This document shows, piece after piece, positions 8,809-15,633 of a DNA stretch of 23,296 nucleotides. The notes beneath the pieces were generated by a model. The model saw nothing but the letters and a program-made list of their open reading frames with translations, searched no databases and had not been told where the DNA came from. How positions within the stretch are numbered: the first letter of the stretch is position 1; every line of letters starts with the position of its first letter. Source of the stretch: JAFDEI01 sp964196055 (GTDB lineage: Bacteria > Myxococcota_A > UBA9160 > SMWR01); assembly GCA_964196055.1 (NCBI GenBank), contig CAXMSF010000246.1, positions 1 through 23,296 of the forward strand, written 5' to 3'. Position numbers and translations under genes: made by a program.

Positions 8809-8963
8809 TCGAACTCCCCCCGAGCCTGCTGCCATCCTGTCCGTCTGTGGCTCACGAGCGAGCAGGCGTGGCCGCTATTCGGCCGCCTGCGCGAGACTTT
8901 CGTCGAGCCGAACTTCGTCATCGACCGAATCGTTGCGGGGGTTGAGCCCCTCGGGGAGGCGAT

Positions 8964-8991
8964 TTGACATCGGCGAAAATTCCCGAAGACT
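8964..8991 (+). promoter_or_regulatory. Candidate sigma70 promoter for the PLDc_N/lipoprotein pair
   Basis: TTGACA (8964-8969) is a perfect -35 hexamer. After 16 bases AAGACT (8986-8991) gives a weak -10 (A2, A4 and T6 matched). Transcription would begin near 8998, about 25 bases before the ATG at 9024. It lies in a 215 bp divergent spacer, with alternating GGGG/CCCC/GGGG blocks just upstream (about 8937-8957) that can form competing short hairpins. Confidence 0.4.
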
Positions 8992-9023
8992 CCGCTAAGA
9001 CCAAACCAATGTGAGGAGAGCCC

Positions 9024-9203
9024 ATGTTGAGTTCGCTCATCGCCCTGCTGGTGTTCGTCGCCGACGTCTGGGCCATCATCCAGGTTCTGCAAAGCCGAGA
9101 ATCCAACGGGACGAAGGCCCTCTGGATCGTGCTGATCGTGCTGCTGCCGATCGTCGGCCTGATCATCTGGTACTTCGCCGGGCCCCGCGGACCCGGCGGC
9201 TGA
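9024..9203 (+). CDS. Small PLDc_N-type membrane protein (59 aa)
   Basis: A short gene with a strong ribosome binding site (GAGGAGAG, 9013-9020). The 59-residue product has an N-terminal membrane helix (about 3-20, LSSLIALLVFVADVWAIIQV), a short polar loop with SRESNGTKALW, and a second helix (about 35-51, IVLIVLLPIVGLIIWYFAG) ending in GPRGPGG. Two helices with the sequence KALWIVLIVLLPIVGLIIWY match the PLDc_N family (the membrane module found at the N-terminus of cardiolipin synthases and as stand-alone proteins). There is no catalytic HKD domain, so it is not a phospholipase by itself. Its role is unknown. The stop codon is directly followed by the ATG of the next gene, with no spacer, which implies translational coupling. 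Confidence 0.85.
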   Translation: MLSSLIALLVFVADVWAIIQVLQSRESNGTKALWIVLIVLLPIVGLIIWYFAGPRGPGG

Positions 9204-9722
9204 ATGCGCGGGTTGGCGGCGCTCCTCGCACTCGGCCTGCTCGTCGGGACGGGCTGCGGCGGTTCCGGACCCCCTCGGCCGGAAACCGTGACCGCGGAAT
9301 TCTGGGAGGCCATTCGCGCACGCGACATCGAGGCGGCAGCCGAGCTCTCGAGCGAGCCGAGCCGCTTCCAGCTCGAACGCATGCGCGACGGCCGGCCGAT
9401 CGACGAGGTGCTACTCGGCGAAGCGCTCATCGGTGAACATTCCGCGGTCGTTCGCACCTCGCTCGCGACGTCCGTGAACGAAGGCCGGGTCCATACGACT
9501 TTCGACACACACCTCGTCCGGAGCGATTCGGGCTGGATCGTCGACGCGGAGGCCACCGAGCGCGCGCTCACGACGGCGCTGTTCGCGACCAGCATGCAGC
9601 AGATCGGCGAGGCCGTCGGTCAGGGCGTCGAGGAGTTCAGCGAAGCCCTCGAGCAGGGCGCTGCGGAAGTGAGCCGCGCCGTCCGCGAAGCGCTCGAGGA
9701 ATTCGAGAAGAACAGGGAGTGA
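9204..9722 (+). CDS. Small lipoprotein with NTF2-like (DUF4878-like) front half and amphipathic helical tail
   Basis: A 172-aa lipoprotein: MRGLAALLALGLLVGTGC gives lipobox VGTGC with Cys18. The segment PETVTAEFWEAIRARDIEAA (about 25-44), followed by a beta-rich part up to about 115 (VHTTFDTHLVRSDSGWIVDA), resembles the small NTF2-like or DUF4878 lipoproteins. The last 45 residues (about 128-172) are a charged amphipathic helix rich in Glu, Ala and Val that could be a coiled coil. The ATG abuts the stop of the PLDc_N gene (TGAATG), so the two form one unit, probably both acting at the inner or outer membrane. Function is unknown; the domain call is by pattern only. Confidence 0.75.
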   Translation: MRGLAALLALGLLVGTGCGGSGPPRPETVTAEFWEAIRARDIEAAAELSSEPSRFQLERMRDGRPIDEVLLGEALIGEHSAVVRTSLATSVNEGRVHTTFDTHLVRSDSGWIVDAEATERALTTALFATSMQQIGEAVGQGVEEFSEALEQGAAEVSRAVREALEEFEKNRE

Positions 9723-9735
9723 TCGTGGATCGCGG

Positions 9736-11193
9736 TCAGCCGACCCGGGGATCCGGGTGGAGCTGATGTACGTCTGCGGGGCTCTCGTCGACACCGGCCG
9801 CTTCGCAAATTTCGTCGAAGGCCTCCACCACCGCGGCCTGGAAATCCTCGAGATCGGGAAGCAAGCCGTAGTCGCTGTTGAAGCCCCAGCACACCGTGCC
9901 GTCGTAACTGAACAACGCCACGCCGATGCCGGTACCCTGGAGCAGCGGCACCTGGGGGAATGACTCCAGCAGCTTCGCTCCGAGCAGATAGAGCGGAAAT
10001 TGCGGTCCGGGCACGTTCGTCACGATCATGTTGATCGGGCCGGAGGCTGCACGCGCACCCAGCGAGAGCAGCACGCCCGGTGTCCATTCGGCGGCGGCCA
10101 TCATCATCTCGACACCGAGCGCCTGCTTGGACGACTTCAATTCCTGTGTCACCGCATGGATCGCTTCCAGCTGCTTTTTCGGGTCCGACTCATTGACCGG
10201 CAAGCGCACGATCCACGACGAAACCTTGTTTCCCATCGTTCCCCGATCGCCCTCGTTGCGCACACTGACCGGCGCCGAAACACGGAAATCGATGTCTTCC
10301 GGGCGCACCCGCCGCCGGATCAGGAACCGGCGGACCGCGCCAGTCACCGTCGTCAACACGACGTCGTTGACCGTGCAGCCGAGCGAACGTCGAACTGCTT
10401 TCACCTTCCCGAGTTCCATCGTCAGCCAGTCGAAGTTTCGATGCGGCCCGAGTTGCCCGTTGAGCGGCGTTTCCGAAGGCGAGCTCACCGCCCAGCCGAC
10501 GAGTGAACCGAGCGCGCGAGCGCGCATCGCGATTTCGTCACGCAGATTTTCGCTCTCCTTGCTGAACGACTGGAAGCTCCGGAGGGCCTGCACCGGCAAA
10601 CTCGCGCGCAGCGTCAGCTCGTCCCGCAGCAGCTCGATCGACGTCGGGGCGGGCCGAGGGATATAGGCCGGCATCTCGTCGGGTAGACGGTAACCCTGGT
10701 TCGGCGACATCAGGATCTGCGCGAGGTCTACGCCGGATTCACCGTCGATCATGCAGTGGTGCAACTTCGTAATCATCGCGAAGCGGCCACCCTCGAGGCC
10801 TTCGACCACCCAGGTCTCCCACAGCGGGCGGGCGCGGTCCAGCTGATACGACATGATTCGCGCCGACAAGCGCTTCAGCTGCTCGAGGCCGCCCGGGCGA
10901 GGCAGGCTCGTATGCCGGATGTGGTAGTCGAGACTGAAGTCGCTGTCGTCGACCCAGACCGGATGGTTGAAGAACGGAATCCATGCGAGCTTCTCACGGT
11001 AACGTGGAATCAAGTGCAGTACGGCCTCGGTTGCCTTCTTGATGGCGTCGATGTCGACCCCGCCGCCATCCGTCTCGAGCGGTCCCAGATCGAAGATCAT
11101 CGTCGCCGAGATGTGCATGTGCACCTCGGGCGTTTCGAACATCAGGAAGGTGGCATCCTGAGCGCTCAGACGGTCGTACTTGTAGTGGGGCAT
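9736..11193 (-). CDS. Wax ester synthase/diacylglycerol acyltransferase (WS/DGAT) family protein
   Basis: A 485-aa member of the bifunctional acyl-CoA acyltransferase family that makes wax esters or triacylglycerol from acyl-CoA and an alcohol or diacylglycerol. The N-terminus carries LSAQDATFLMFETP (9-22), PLWE at 123-126 and the catalytic HHxxxDG motif as HHCMIDG (145-151). The C-terminal half has the conserved VNDVVL (275-280) and NVPGP (393-397). The length is close to the family norm (about 460-500). An in-frame extension runs to 11535 through the neighbouring gene, but the start is the ATG at 11193, with GGAG six to seven bases upstream and the family N-terminus (MPHYKYDRLSAQD) beginning there. 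A double-PilZ gene lies 106 bp upstream on the same strand. Which product it makes cannot be told from sequence. Confidence 0.93.
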   Translation of the reverse strand: MPHYKYDRLSAQDATFLMFETPEVHMHISATMIFDLGPLETDGGGVDIDAIKKATEAVLHLIPRYREKLAWIPFFNHPVWVDDSDFSLDYHIRHTSLPRPGGLEQLKRLSARIMSYQLDRARPLWETWVVEGLEGGRFAMITKLHHCMIDGESGVDLAQILMSPNQGYRLPDEMPAYIPRPAPTSIELLRDELTLRASLPVQALRSFQSFSKESENLRDEIAMRARALGSLVGWAVSSPSETPLNGQLGPHRNFDWLTMELGKVKAVRRSLGCTVNDVVLTTVTGAVRRFLIRRRVRPEDIDFRVSAPVSVRNEGDRGTMGNKVSSWIVRLPVNESDPKKQLEAIHAVTQELKSSKQALGVEMMMAAAEWTPGVLLSLGARAASGPINMIVTNVPGPQFPLYLLGAKLLESFPQVPLLQGTGIGVALFSYDGTVCWGFNSDYGLLPDLEDFQAAVVEAFDEICEAAGVDESPADVHQLHPDPRVG

Positions 11194-11299
11194 CGAAGTC
11201 TCCAGCAAAAACGGGTCGGTTAGTGTACACCGACGGAGGGACAGAATGCCGGACTTTCGGGTGCCCGCGCTACCCTCGGTACCGACGATTCGCGAACCG

Positions 11300-12424
11300 T
11301 CATCCGGCCTCGAGGATCTCGGAGACCACCACGCCGGAAGCGCGGGAACGGATACCCTCTTCCGGCAGGGTCGCCGGAAGCGATTCCACCAGCTGTTCGA
11401 GGCGACGTCGGGTCGCCGACGGCATCGGCTGGAATTGCAACACCAATCCGTTCCAGCCCTCGTCGCGTACCACGACGGCAGCCACGACCATCGCCGCGGC
11501 GTCTCCGTCGTCGTAGAGCGCCAGTTTGAACTCATCGCCGAGTTGCAGACCCTGCATCGGCCGCACCCGCATCCCGCCGACCGACAAGTCCCGGCCGATC
11601 ATCACGCACGAGTCGCTGCGCCCGGCGGCCACGACCCGGCCCGCGAAGAGCTTCCGTGGGCCACGGCGTTCCACGGGCCCAGAGCCTTCCACGCTTCCTG
11701 GATTCGTGGGCAATTCCAACCCGGGGTCTCGTCGGCTGTGGGTGAAGCCGAGCGAATGCCCTTGCATCACCGCCTCGAGAACCTGCTCGACCTTTGGATC
11801 GACCGCCTCGAATACCACCGCCAGGCCGAAGCCCTCGCCTGATTCGGCATCGGCCACCTCCATCACGCGACCGGGCAGCGCCAGCGGCCCCGTCCCCGTC
11901 ATTTCCGGAGGCAGCACGACCGTCAGCGAGTCCCCCACCGCGGCCGAAGTCGCGGCGATCAAGCCGCAGCCGCCCTCCGAGAGCTGGATCAACGTCGCGA
12001 CCGAAGTGCCGGCGGGGCCGACCAGCCTCACTGGGGCCGACATCGCCGCGCGGCCACTCGCTCTGCGCTCGGGACCCACATAGGAGGCGTGCGCGACGAT
12101 CAGTCGCATGACCGCTGGATGAACCGGGCGGCCGACCGCAACATCGCAGCCCGAGCGAGACAACAATCGTCGCAACCCATCGGAGATTGCGTCGTAGACC
12201 ACGACGTGAAATCCAACCGACAGCGCGTCGCTCGAGCCGACCGGCGCGGCCAGTGCATGGCGTGCGCTCGAAATCAACAACTCGCAGCCACTCGATTGCC
12301 CGATCGCGCTCAGACTGGCCGATTCACGGTATTCGACCCCCAGCGAATCCAGCAGCCGACGTACGTCGGAGAGTTCGCCGTCGTCGACGAGGATCACGTT
12401 CGGGCGATTTTTCGGGTGCGACAT
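11300..12424 (-). CDS. Two-PilZ-domain protein with degenerate receiver-like N-terminus
   Basis: A 374-aa soluble protein. Residues about 8-112 look like a degenerate receiver (NVILVDDG at 9-16; VVVYDAISDGLRRLLSRSG at 74-92) lacking an obvious phosphorylation triad. Two PilZ domains follow. The first (about 118-225) has ERRASGR (119-125) and QLSEGGCGL (147-155), in which Gln replaces the usual Asp/Asn of the D/NxSxxG motif. The second (about 252-350) has ERRGPRK (252-258) and a canonical DLSVGGMRV (279-287). PilZ domains bind cyclic di-GMP through exactly these two motifs, so the second is probably functional and the first perhaps not. The ATG at 12424 has no clear ribosome binding site. It may share a transcript with the acyltransferase gene downstream. 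The output is unknown. Confidence 0.85.
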   Translation of the reverse strand: MSHPKNRPNVILVDDGELSDVRRLLDSLGVEYRESASLSAIGQSSGCELLISSARHALAAPVGSSDALSVGFHVVVYDAISDGLRRLLSRSGCDVAVGRPVHPAVMRLIVAHASYVGPERRASGRAAMSAPVRLVGPAGTSVATLIQLSEGGCGLIAATSAAVGDSLTVVLPPEMTGTGPLALPGRVMEVADAESGEGFGLAVVFEAVDPKVEQVLEAVMQGHSLGFTHSRRDPGLELPTNPGSVEGSGPVERRGPRKLFAGRVVAAGRSDSCVMIGRDLSVGGMRVRPMQGLQLGDEFKLALYDDGDAAAMVVAAVVVRDEGWNGLVLQFQPMPSATRRRLEQLVESLPATLPEEGIRSRASGVVVSEILEAG

Positions 12425-12598
12425 GCCGTTTTCGGCCTCGATTCGAGGCTATGGGAATCGGCCGCACGGCCGCCGCACCTTACGCCATTCGTCGCGGCTC
12501 GGTATATCGGCCCAGCCGTGGCCAAAGGGCCGGATTGGCTAAGGAAATCGCACACCGCGCAACACAGCCGGCGCGCCCGCGGATTCGGGATCGTGCGC
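12425..12598 (-). other. Intergenic region upstream of the PilZ gene
   Basis: These 174 bp hold no supported gene. On the - strand there is a self-complementary CGGCCG-TG-CGGCCG element (near 12460-12475) and a GGCCCTTTGGCC palindrome-like element, which might end the upstream transcript or lie in the PilZ leader. The TATACC near 12509 has no good -35 partner. Confidence 0.3.
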
Positions 12599-13507
12599 CT
12601 ATGGCTGCAGGGTCGGCGTGGTCTGCGCCTGCTGGAGGCGCAGCTGGTCGGAATATTCGCGCCGCTTGTTCCGGATGTATTCCTGCTGCTCGAGCTCGTA
12701 GAGCTGGCGGTGGTAGCGCTCCGTCAAACTGAACCAGCGCGCGATCCGATGTTCGAAGCGCTCGGATTCCGGAAGGTCGCAGGTGTCGAGGTAGGCCTGA
12801 ATCGCGAGCTGATAACGAACCGCGTTGCGCTCGATCATGCCCGCCATCCCATCGACGTAGACGGCGTTACCTTGCGCATCGGCACCTACCACGCTGAAGC
12901 CGACCTTAGCGCTGCCGAGCGTCGCGAAATAGCTCGCGAACGCCATCCGTGCCCTCAGACCGTAGCGGTACGCATAACTCAGGCGCACGAAACTCTCGCC
13001 CTCCCCGACCGGGATCGCCTCGAGTTCGATCGAGTAGTCACGCGTGCCGAGCGGACCGTCATCACCGGTCAGCAGCACGCGAAAGTAATCATCACGGTCC
13101 TCGACGAGTTTGAAGGAATACGGCAAGGCGTGCGCGTCTTCGGGGCGCTCGTAGGTCTTGCGTCCGCTGTAGAGCGTAATACTCGGCCCCTGTTCCGCTT
13201 CGCTCCAGGTGCAAGACTTGACGTTGAGATGAAGTGGCGTGATTTCGCACCAGCTCGACGGCCGACGGAGCACGGCGGTGAGCGCGGAAAAGCCATGGGG
13301 AATCGTGGTGAAGACGTTGCCGCGCGCCAGTCCGTCTTCGCCGCCCGTTTCGATCGCGAACGGTGGAACCGTTGCGTCGAGCGACTGCGCGGCCGCGATG
13401 GCGTGCTGGCGCGCGCGCAGCACGCCAGCCCCGCCCGCACGCGCTTCGGCAACGACTCCGGTCGTGATGACGCTGAACGCGAGCAGCGCGACTGCGATGG
13501 GCTTCAT
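12599..13507 (-). CDS. Exported protein of unknown function, conserved-looking family
   Basis: A 302-aa protein with a Sec signal peptide (MKPIAVALLAFSVITTGVVAEARA, cleavage near 22-24). The mature protein has a central beta-rich region with distinctive segments: WCEITPLHLNVKSC (86-99), ITLYSGRKTYE (110-120), LGTRDYSIELEAIP (153-166), VRLSYAYRYGLRARMA (174-189) and VGADAQGNAVYVDG (207-220). It ends in a helical part with RYHRQLYELEQQEYIRNKRR (264-283). It looks like a proteobacterial family of about 300-residue exported proteins, but I cannot name it. Two cysteines (87 and 99) are close enough to form a disulfide. An open frame continues upstream to 13987, overlapping the transferase gene; the signal peptide fixes the start at 13507. 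It follows the gamma-glutamyltransferase gene after 140 bp on the same strand. Confidence 0.75.
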   Translation of the reverse strand: MKPIAVALLAFSVITTGVVAEARAGGAGVLRARQHAIAAAQSLDATVPPFAIETGGEDGLARGNVFTTIPHGFSALTAVLRRPSSWCEITPLHLNVKSCTWSEAEQGPSITLYSGRKTYERPEDAHALPYSFKLVEDRDDYFRVLLTGDDGPLGTRDYSIELEAIPVGEGESFVRLSYAYRYGLRARMAFASYFATLGSAKVGFSVVGADAQGNAVYVDGMAGMIERNAVRYQLAIQAYLDTCDLPESERFEHRIARWFSLTERYHRQLYELEQQEYIRNKRREYSDQLRLQQAQTTPTLQP

Positions 13508-13647
13508 CGACCGGATGTCTCCGAACAGGGGCAGAGGCTGTAGGATTTCGAGCGCGGACCATGAAGGCTGGGGAAACCGGGGGCGGCCTGCGCCAAGGCG
13601 GCAGTGTAACGAATGCCACTCCCCCCAACAAAAGGCCGGCTCCCCGC

Positions 13648-15126
13648 TCAGCCGAACGCCACCGACCCGCCCCGGCGCGGATCCCCGGCCCCGACGGGCC
13701 CTGGGCCAACCGCATGAACGCCGCCAAAATAGAGATTTCGCTGCGACCAGCGATTGAGCGGCCAGCGCGCGGCAAGCGCCGCGAGCGCCTCCACGCCTCC
13801 CCCCGGCTCGAGCTGGACCACGCTGCCGTCCCAGTGGAGCCGAGGCGCTTCGACGGCCGACCGCGGATCCATCCCGTAGTCGACCGCGTTGCTGATCACC
13901 TGGGCAAGCGCGGTGCGGATCCGTTTGCTGCCCCCGGAACCGAGCACCAGCCACGGCGCGTCGTCGCGCAACAGGACGGTCGGGCACATCATCGAGGCGA
14001 CGCGCTCACCCGGCGGGCCCGCGTGGAAACCGTCCGGGTGCAAATCCTCTTCACCGAGCATGTTGTTCAGCATCACGCCCGTGCCGGGCACGATGTACCC
14101 GGAGTTCTCGCCGTTCGAGGTGGTCATCGAGGCGACGTTCCCCTCGCCATCGCCAACGCTCACGTGGGTAGTGCCCTGCGCGGAACGCAACCGGGCGGCG
14201 GCCTCACTCCGCGCCCGAGCCGCTTCGGTTTCGATCATGCTCTCGACCAACCGCTCGACATGCGCGGCCGAGCCCCACGGCGGCATCGCCCCGTCGGCTT
14301 CCAGCAGTCGAAGGGAGATCGCGACCAGCGTACCTCCGAACGAGGGTGGCGGATTCGCGAGCACCCGTACACCACGGTATTCGAAGCTGAGCGGCGTGCG
14401 CTCCCTCACCCGATAGGCCTCGAGATCGGCCACGCTCACGTGACCGCCGCCGCTCTCCATGTCGGCCGCAATCCGCTGCGCGAGCCCCGCTTCGGCGAAG
14501 CCCGCGCTCGCCGCCGATTCAACCAGCCGCTCGAGGAAGGTCGAGAGGTCCGCGTTCACGAGACGTTCGCCCACCCCGAGTGGTCGCCCGTCGCGGCTGT
14601 AGATCCGCCGACCCGCTTCGGAGAGCGAGAGGATCGGTTGCAGGATTTCGAGCAGGTAGGCTTGTTCGGCGTTCAGCTCGACTCCGTCGCGCGCGAGCCG
14701 GATCGCGGGCGCGAGAACTCGCGCGAGCGGTATCCGGCCGAGACTGCGGTGGACGTGCAAGTAGCCGGGCAGGCAACCCGGCACCGCAACCGAGCCGAGT
14801 CCCACGTTGAACACCTGATCAGCATGGCCGAAGCGAACGGTCACAGGCTCGAAATCGGGCTGCTCCGGCACCCCCGCAAGGCCCCGGCCGGGCGTATCGA
14901 CGAAGAAATCGAACAGCCGCGCATCGCCCGCTGCGGTCCTGGCCAGCAGGAATCCGCCGCCCCCCAATCCGGTCAGTGAGGGTTCGACCACGGCGGCCGC
15001 GAAGCCGGCGGCCACCGCAGCGTCGAACGCGTTGCCACCGCCCCGGAGGGTCTCCGCAGCGGCTTCACAAGTCGCCGGATGGCCGGCCGCCACAACTCCC
15101 CGCCCCGATCGCGCGCCCGAATCCAC
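13648..15126 (-). CDS. Short gamma-glutamyltransferase-family protein
   Basis: A 492-aa Ntn-hydrolase of the gamma-glutamyltransferase family. The family cleaves itself before a threonine that becomes the nucleophile, then hydrolyses or transfers the gamma-glutamyl group of glutathione-like substrates. Visible motifs: AAGHPATCEAA (13-23), GGNAFDAAVAA (30-40), SLTGLGGGGFLL (50-61), the processing site GTTHVSVGDGEGNVAS (318-333) with predicted nucleophile Thr319, LNNMLGEED (353-361) and the oxyanion-type GSGGS (396-400). The region just before GTTH is much shorter than in E. coli Ggt, which explains the total length of 492 against about 560-580. No signal peptide is present, so a cytoplasmic place is likely. 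The GTG at 15126 is the best start; the frame upstream would overlap the divergent gene. The substrate is not known. Confidence 0.85.
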   Translation of the reverse strand: MDSGARSGRGVVAAGHPATCEAAAETLRGGGNAFDAAVAAGFAAAVVEPSLTGLGGGGFLLARTAAGDARLFDFFVDTPGRGLAGVPEQPDFEPVTVRFGHADQVFNVGLGSVAVPGCLPGYLHVHRSLGRIPLARVLAPAIRLARDGVELNAEQAYLLEILQPILSLSEAGRRIYSRDGRPLGVGERLVNADLSTFLERLVESAASAGFAEAGLAQRIAADMESGGGHVSVADLEAYRVRERTPLSFEYRGVRVLANPPPSFGGTLVAISLRLLEADGAMPPWGSAAHVERLVESMIETEAARARSEAAARLRSAQGTTHVSVGDGEGNVASMTTSNGENSGYIVPGTGVMLNNMLGEEDLHPDGFHAGPPGERVASMMCPTVLLRDDAPWLVLGSGGSKRIRTALAQVISNAVDYGMDPRSAVEAPRLHWDGSVVQLEPGGGVEALAALAARWPLNRWSQRNLYFGGVHAVGPGPVGAGDPRRGGSVAFG

Positions 15127-15213
15127 GCACCGACCGTAGCCCGGCAGCCGAAGATTTCCCGCGCAACGGCTACGCTTGGTCTCCGCCGCGGACAACGAGC
15201 ACGGGAGGCGTCG
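15127..15213. promoter_or_regulatory. Short divergent spacer between transferase and nitroreductase genes
   Basis: Only 87 bp separate the divergent start codons, so promoters for both sides must overlap or sit here. I see no clear -35/-10 pair. GGGAGG at 15203-15208 is the ribosome binding site of the + strand gene. Confidence 0.35.
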
Positions 15214-15630
15214 ATGGCGAACTGGGCCTGGGTCACGAAGGTACACCGCGCGATCTACCAGAAGACCGACGGACGCGTCGGCGCGCGGCTCGCGGGTCTG
15301 CCGATGTGCCTGCTGACCACCGTCGGGCGCAAGAGCGGCCTGCCCCGCACGCTGCCGCTCGCCTGCTTCCCGGACGGCGACGACCTCATCATCGTGGCAT
15401 CGAACAACGGGCAGGAGCACGACCCGGCCTGGTGGCTGAACCTTCGAGAACGGCCCGAAGCGGAGGTGCAGTTCGGGCGCGAACGACGCCGCATGACCGC
15501 GTCGCGCGCGACCGCCGAAGAGCACGCACGCCTATGGCCATGGCTCAAGCAGCGCAATCCCGCCTTCAGGCACTACGACGGCCGCACCGAACGCGAGATC
15601 CCCATCGTCATCCTGCGAAATCGGAGCTGA
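15214..15630 (+). CDS. F420H2-dependent nitroreductase/quinone reductase family (DUF385-type) protein
   Basis: A 138-aa split-beta-barrel protein of the deazaflavin-dependent nitroreductase family (relatives of mycobacterial Ddn). The diagnostic stretch is LLTTVGRKSGLPRTLPL (33-49), followed by LIIVASNNGQEHDPAWWLNL (58-77) and VQFGRERRRM (84-93). In this family these residues form the F420-binding pocket. Members reduce quinones or nitro-compounds with F420H2, although some bind other flavins or haem. An open frame begins at 15079, but GGGAGG five bases before the ATG at 15214 and the family N-terminus select this start. It ends 3 bp before the adenylate cyclase gene, so the two are probably co-transcribed. 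The presence of F420 in this organism is implied, not shown. Confidence 0.88.
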   Translation: MANWAWVTKVHRAIYQKTDGRVGARLAGLPMCLLTTVGRKSGLPRTLPLACFPDGDDLIIVASNNGQEHDPAWWLNLRERPEAEVQFGRERRRMTASRATAEEHARLWPWLKQRNPAFRHYDGRTEREIPIVILRNRS

Positions 15631-15633
15631 AGC

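Noticed and set aside
11194..11535. N-terminal extension of the acyltransferase
   Set aside because: The extra residues are antisense-like Trp/Arg/Ser-rich sequence overlapping the PilZ gene in another frame; the family N-terminus and GGAG site place the start at 11193.
12089..13543. A 484-codon open frame on the + strand
   Set aside because: It runs antisense through the PilZ gene, the spacer and the exported 302-aa gene; the translation is Arg/Ala-rich without domains and the - strand genes have signal peptides, motifs and better starts.
13561..14979. A 472-codon + strand open frame
   Set aside because: It lies antisense to the gamma-glutamyltransferase gene, whose catalytic motifs are clear; it is a by-product of high GC.
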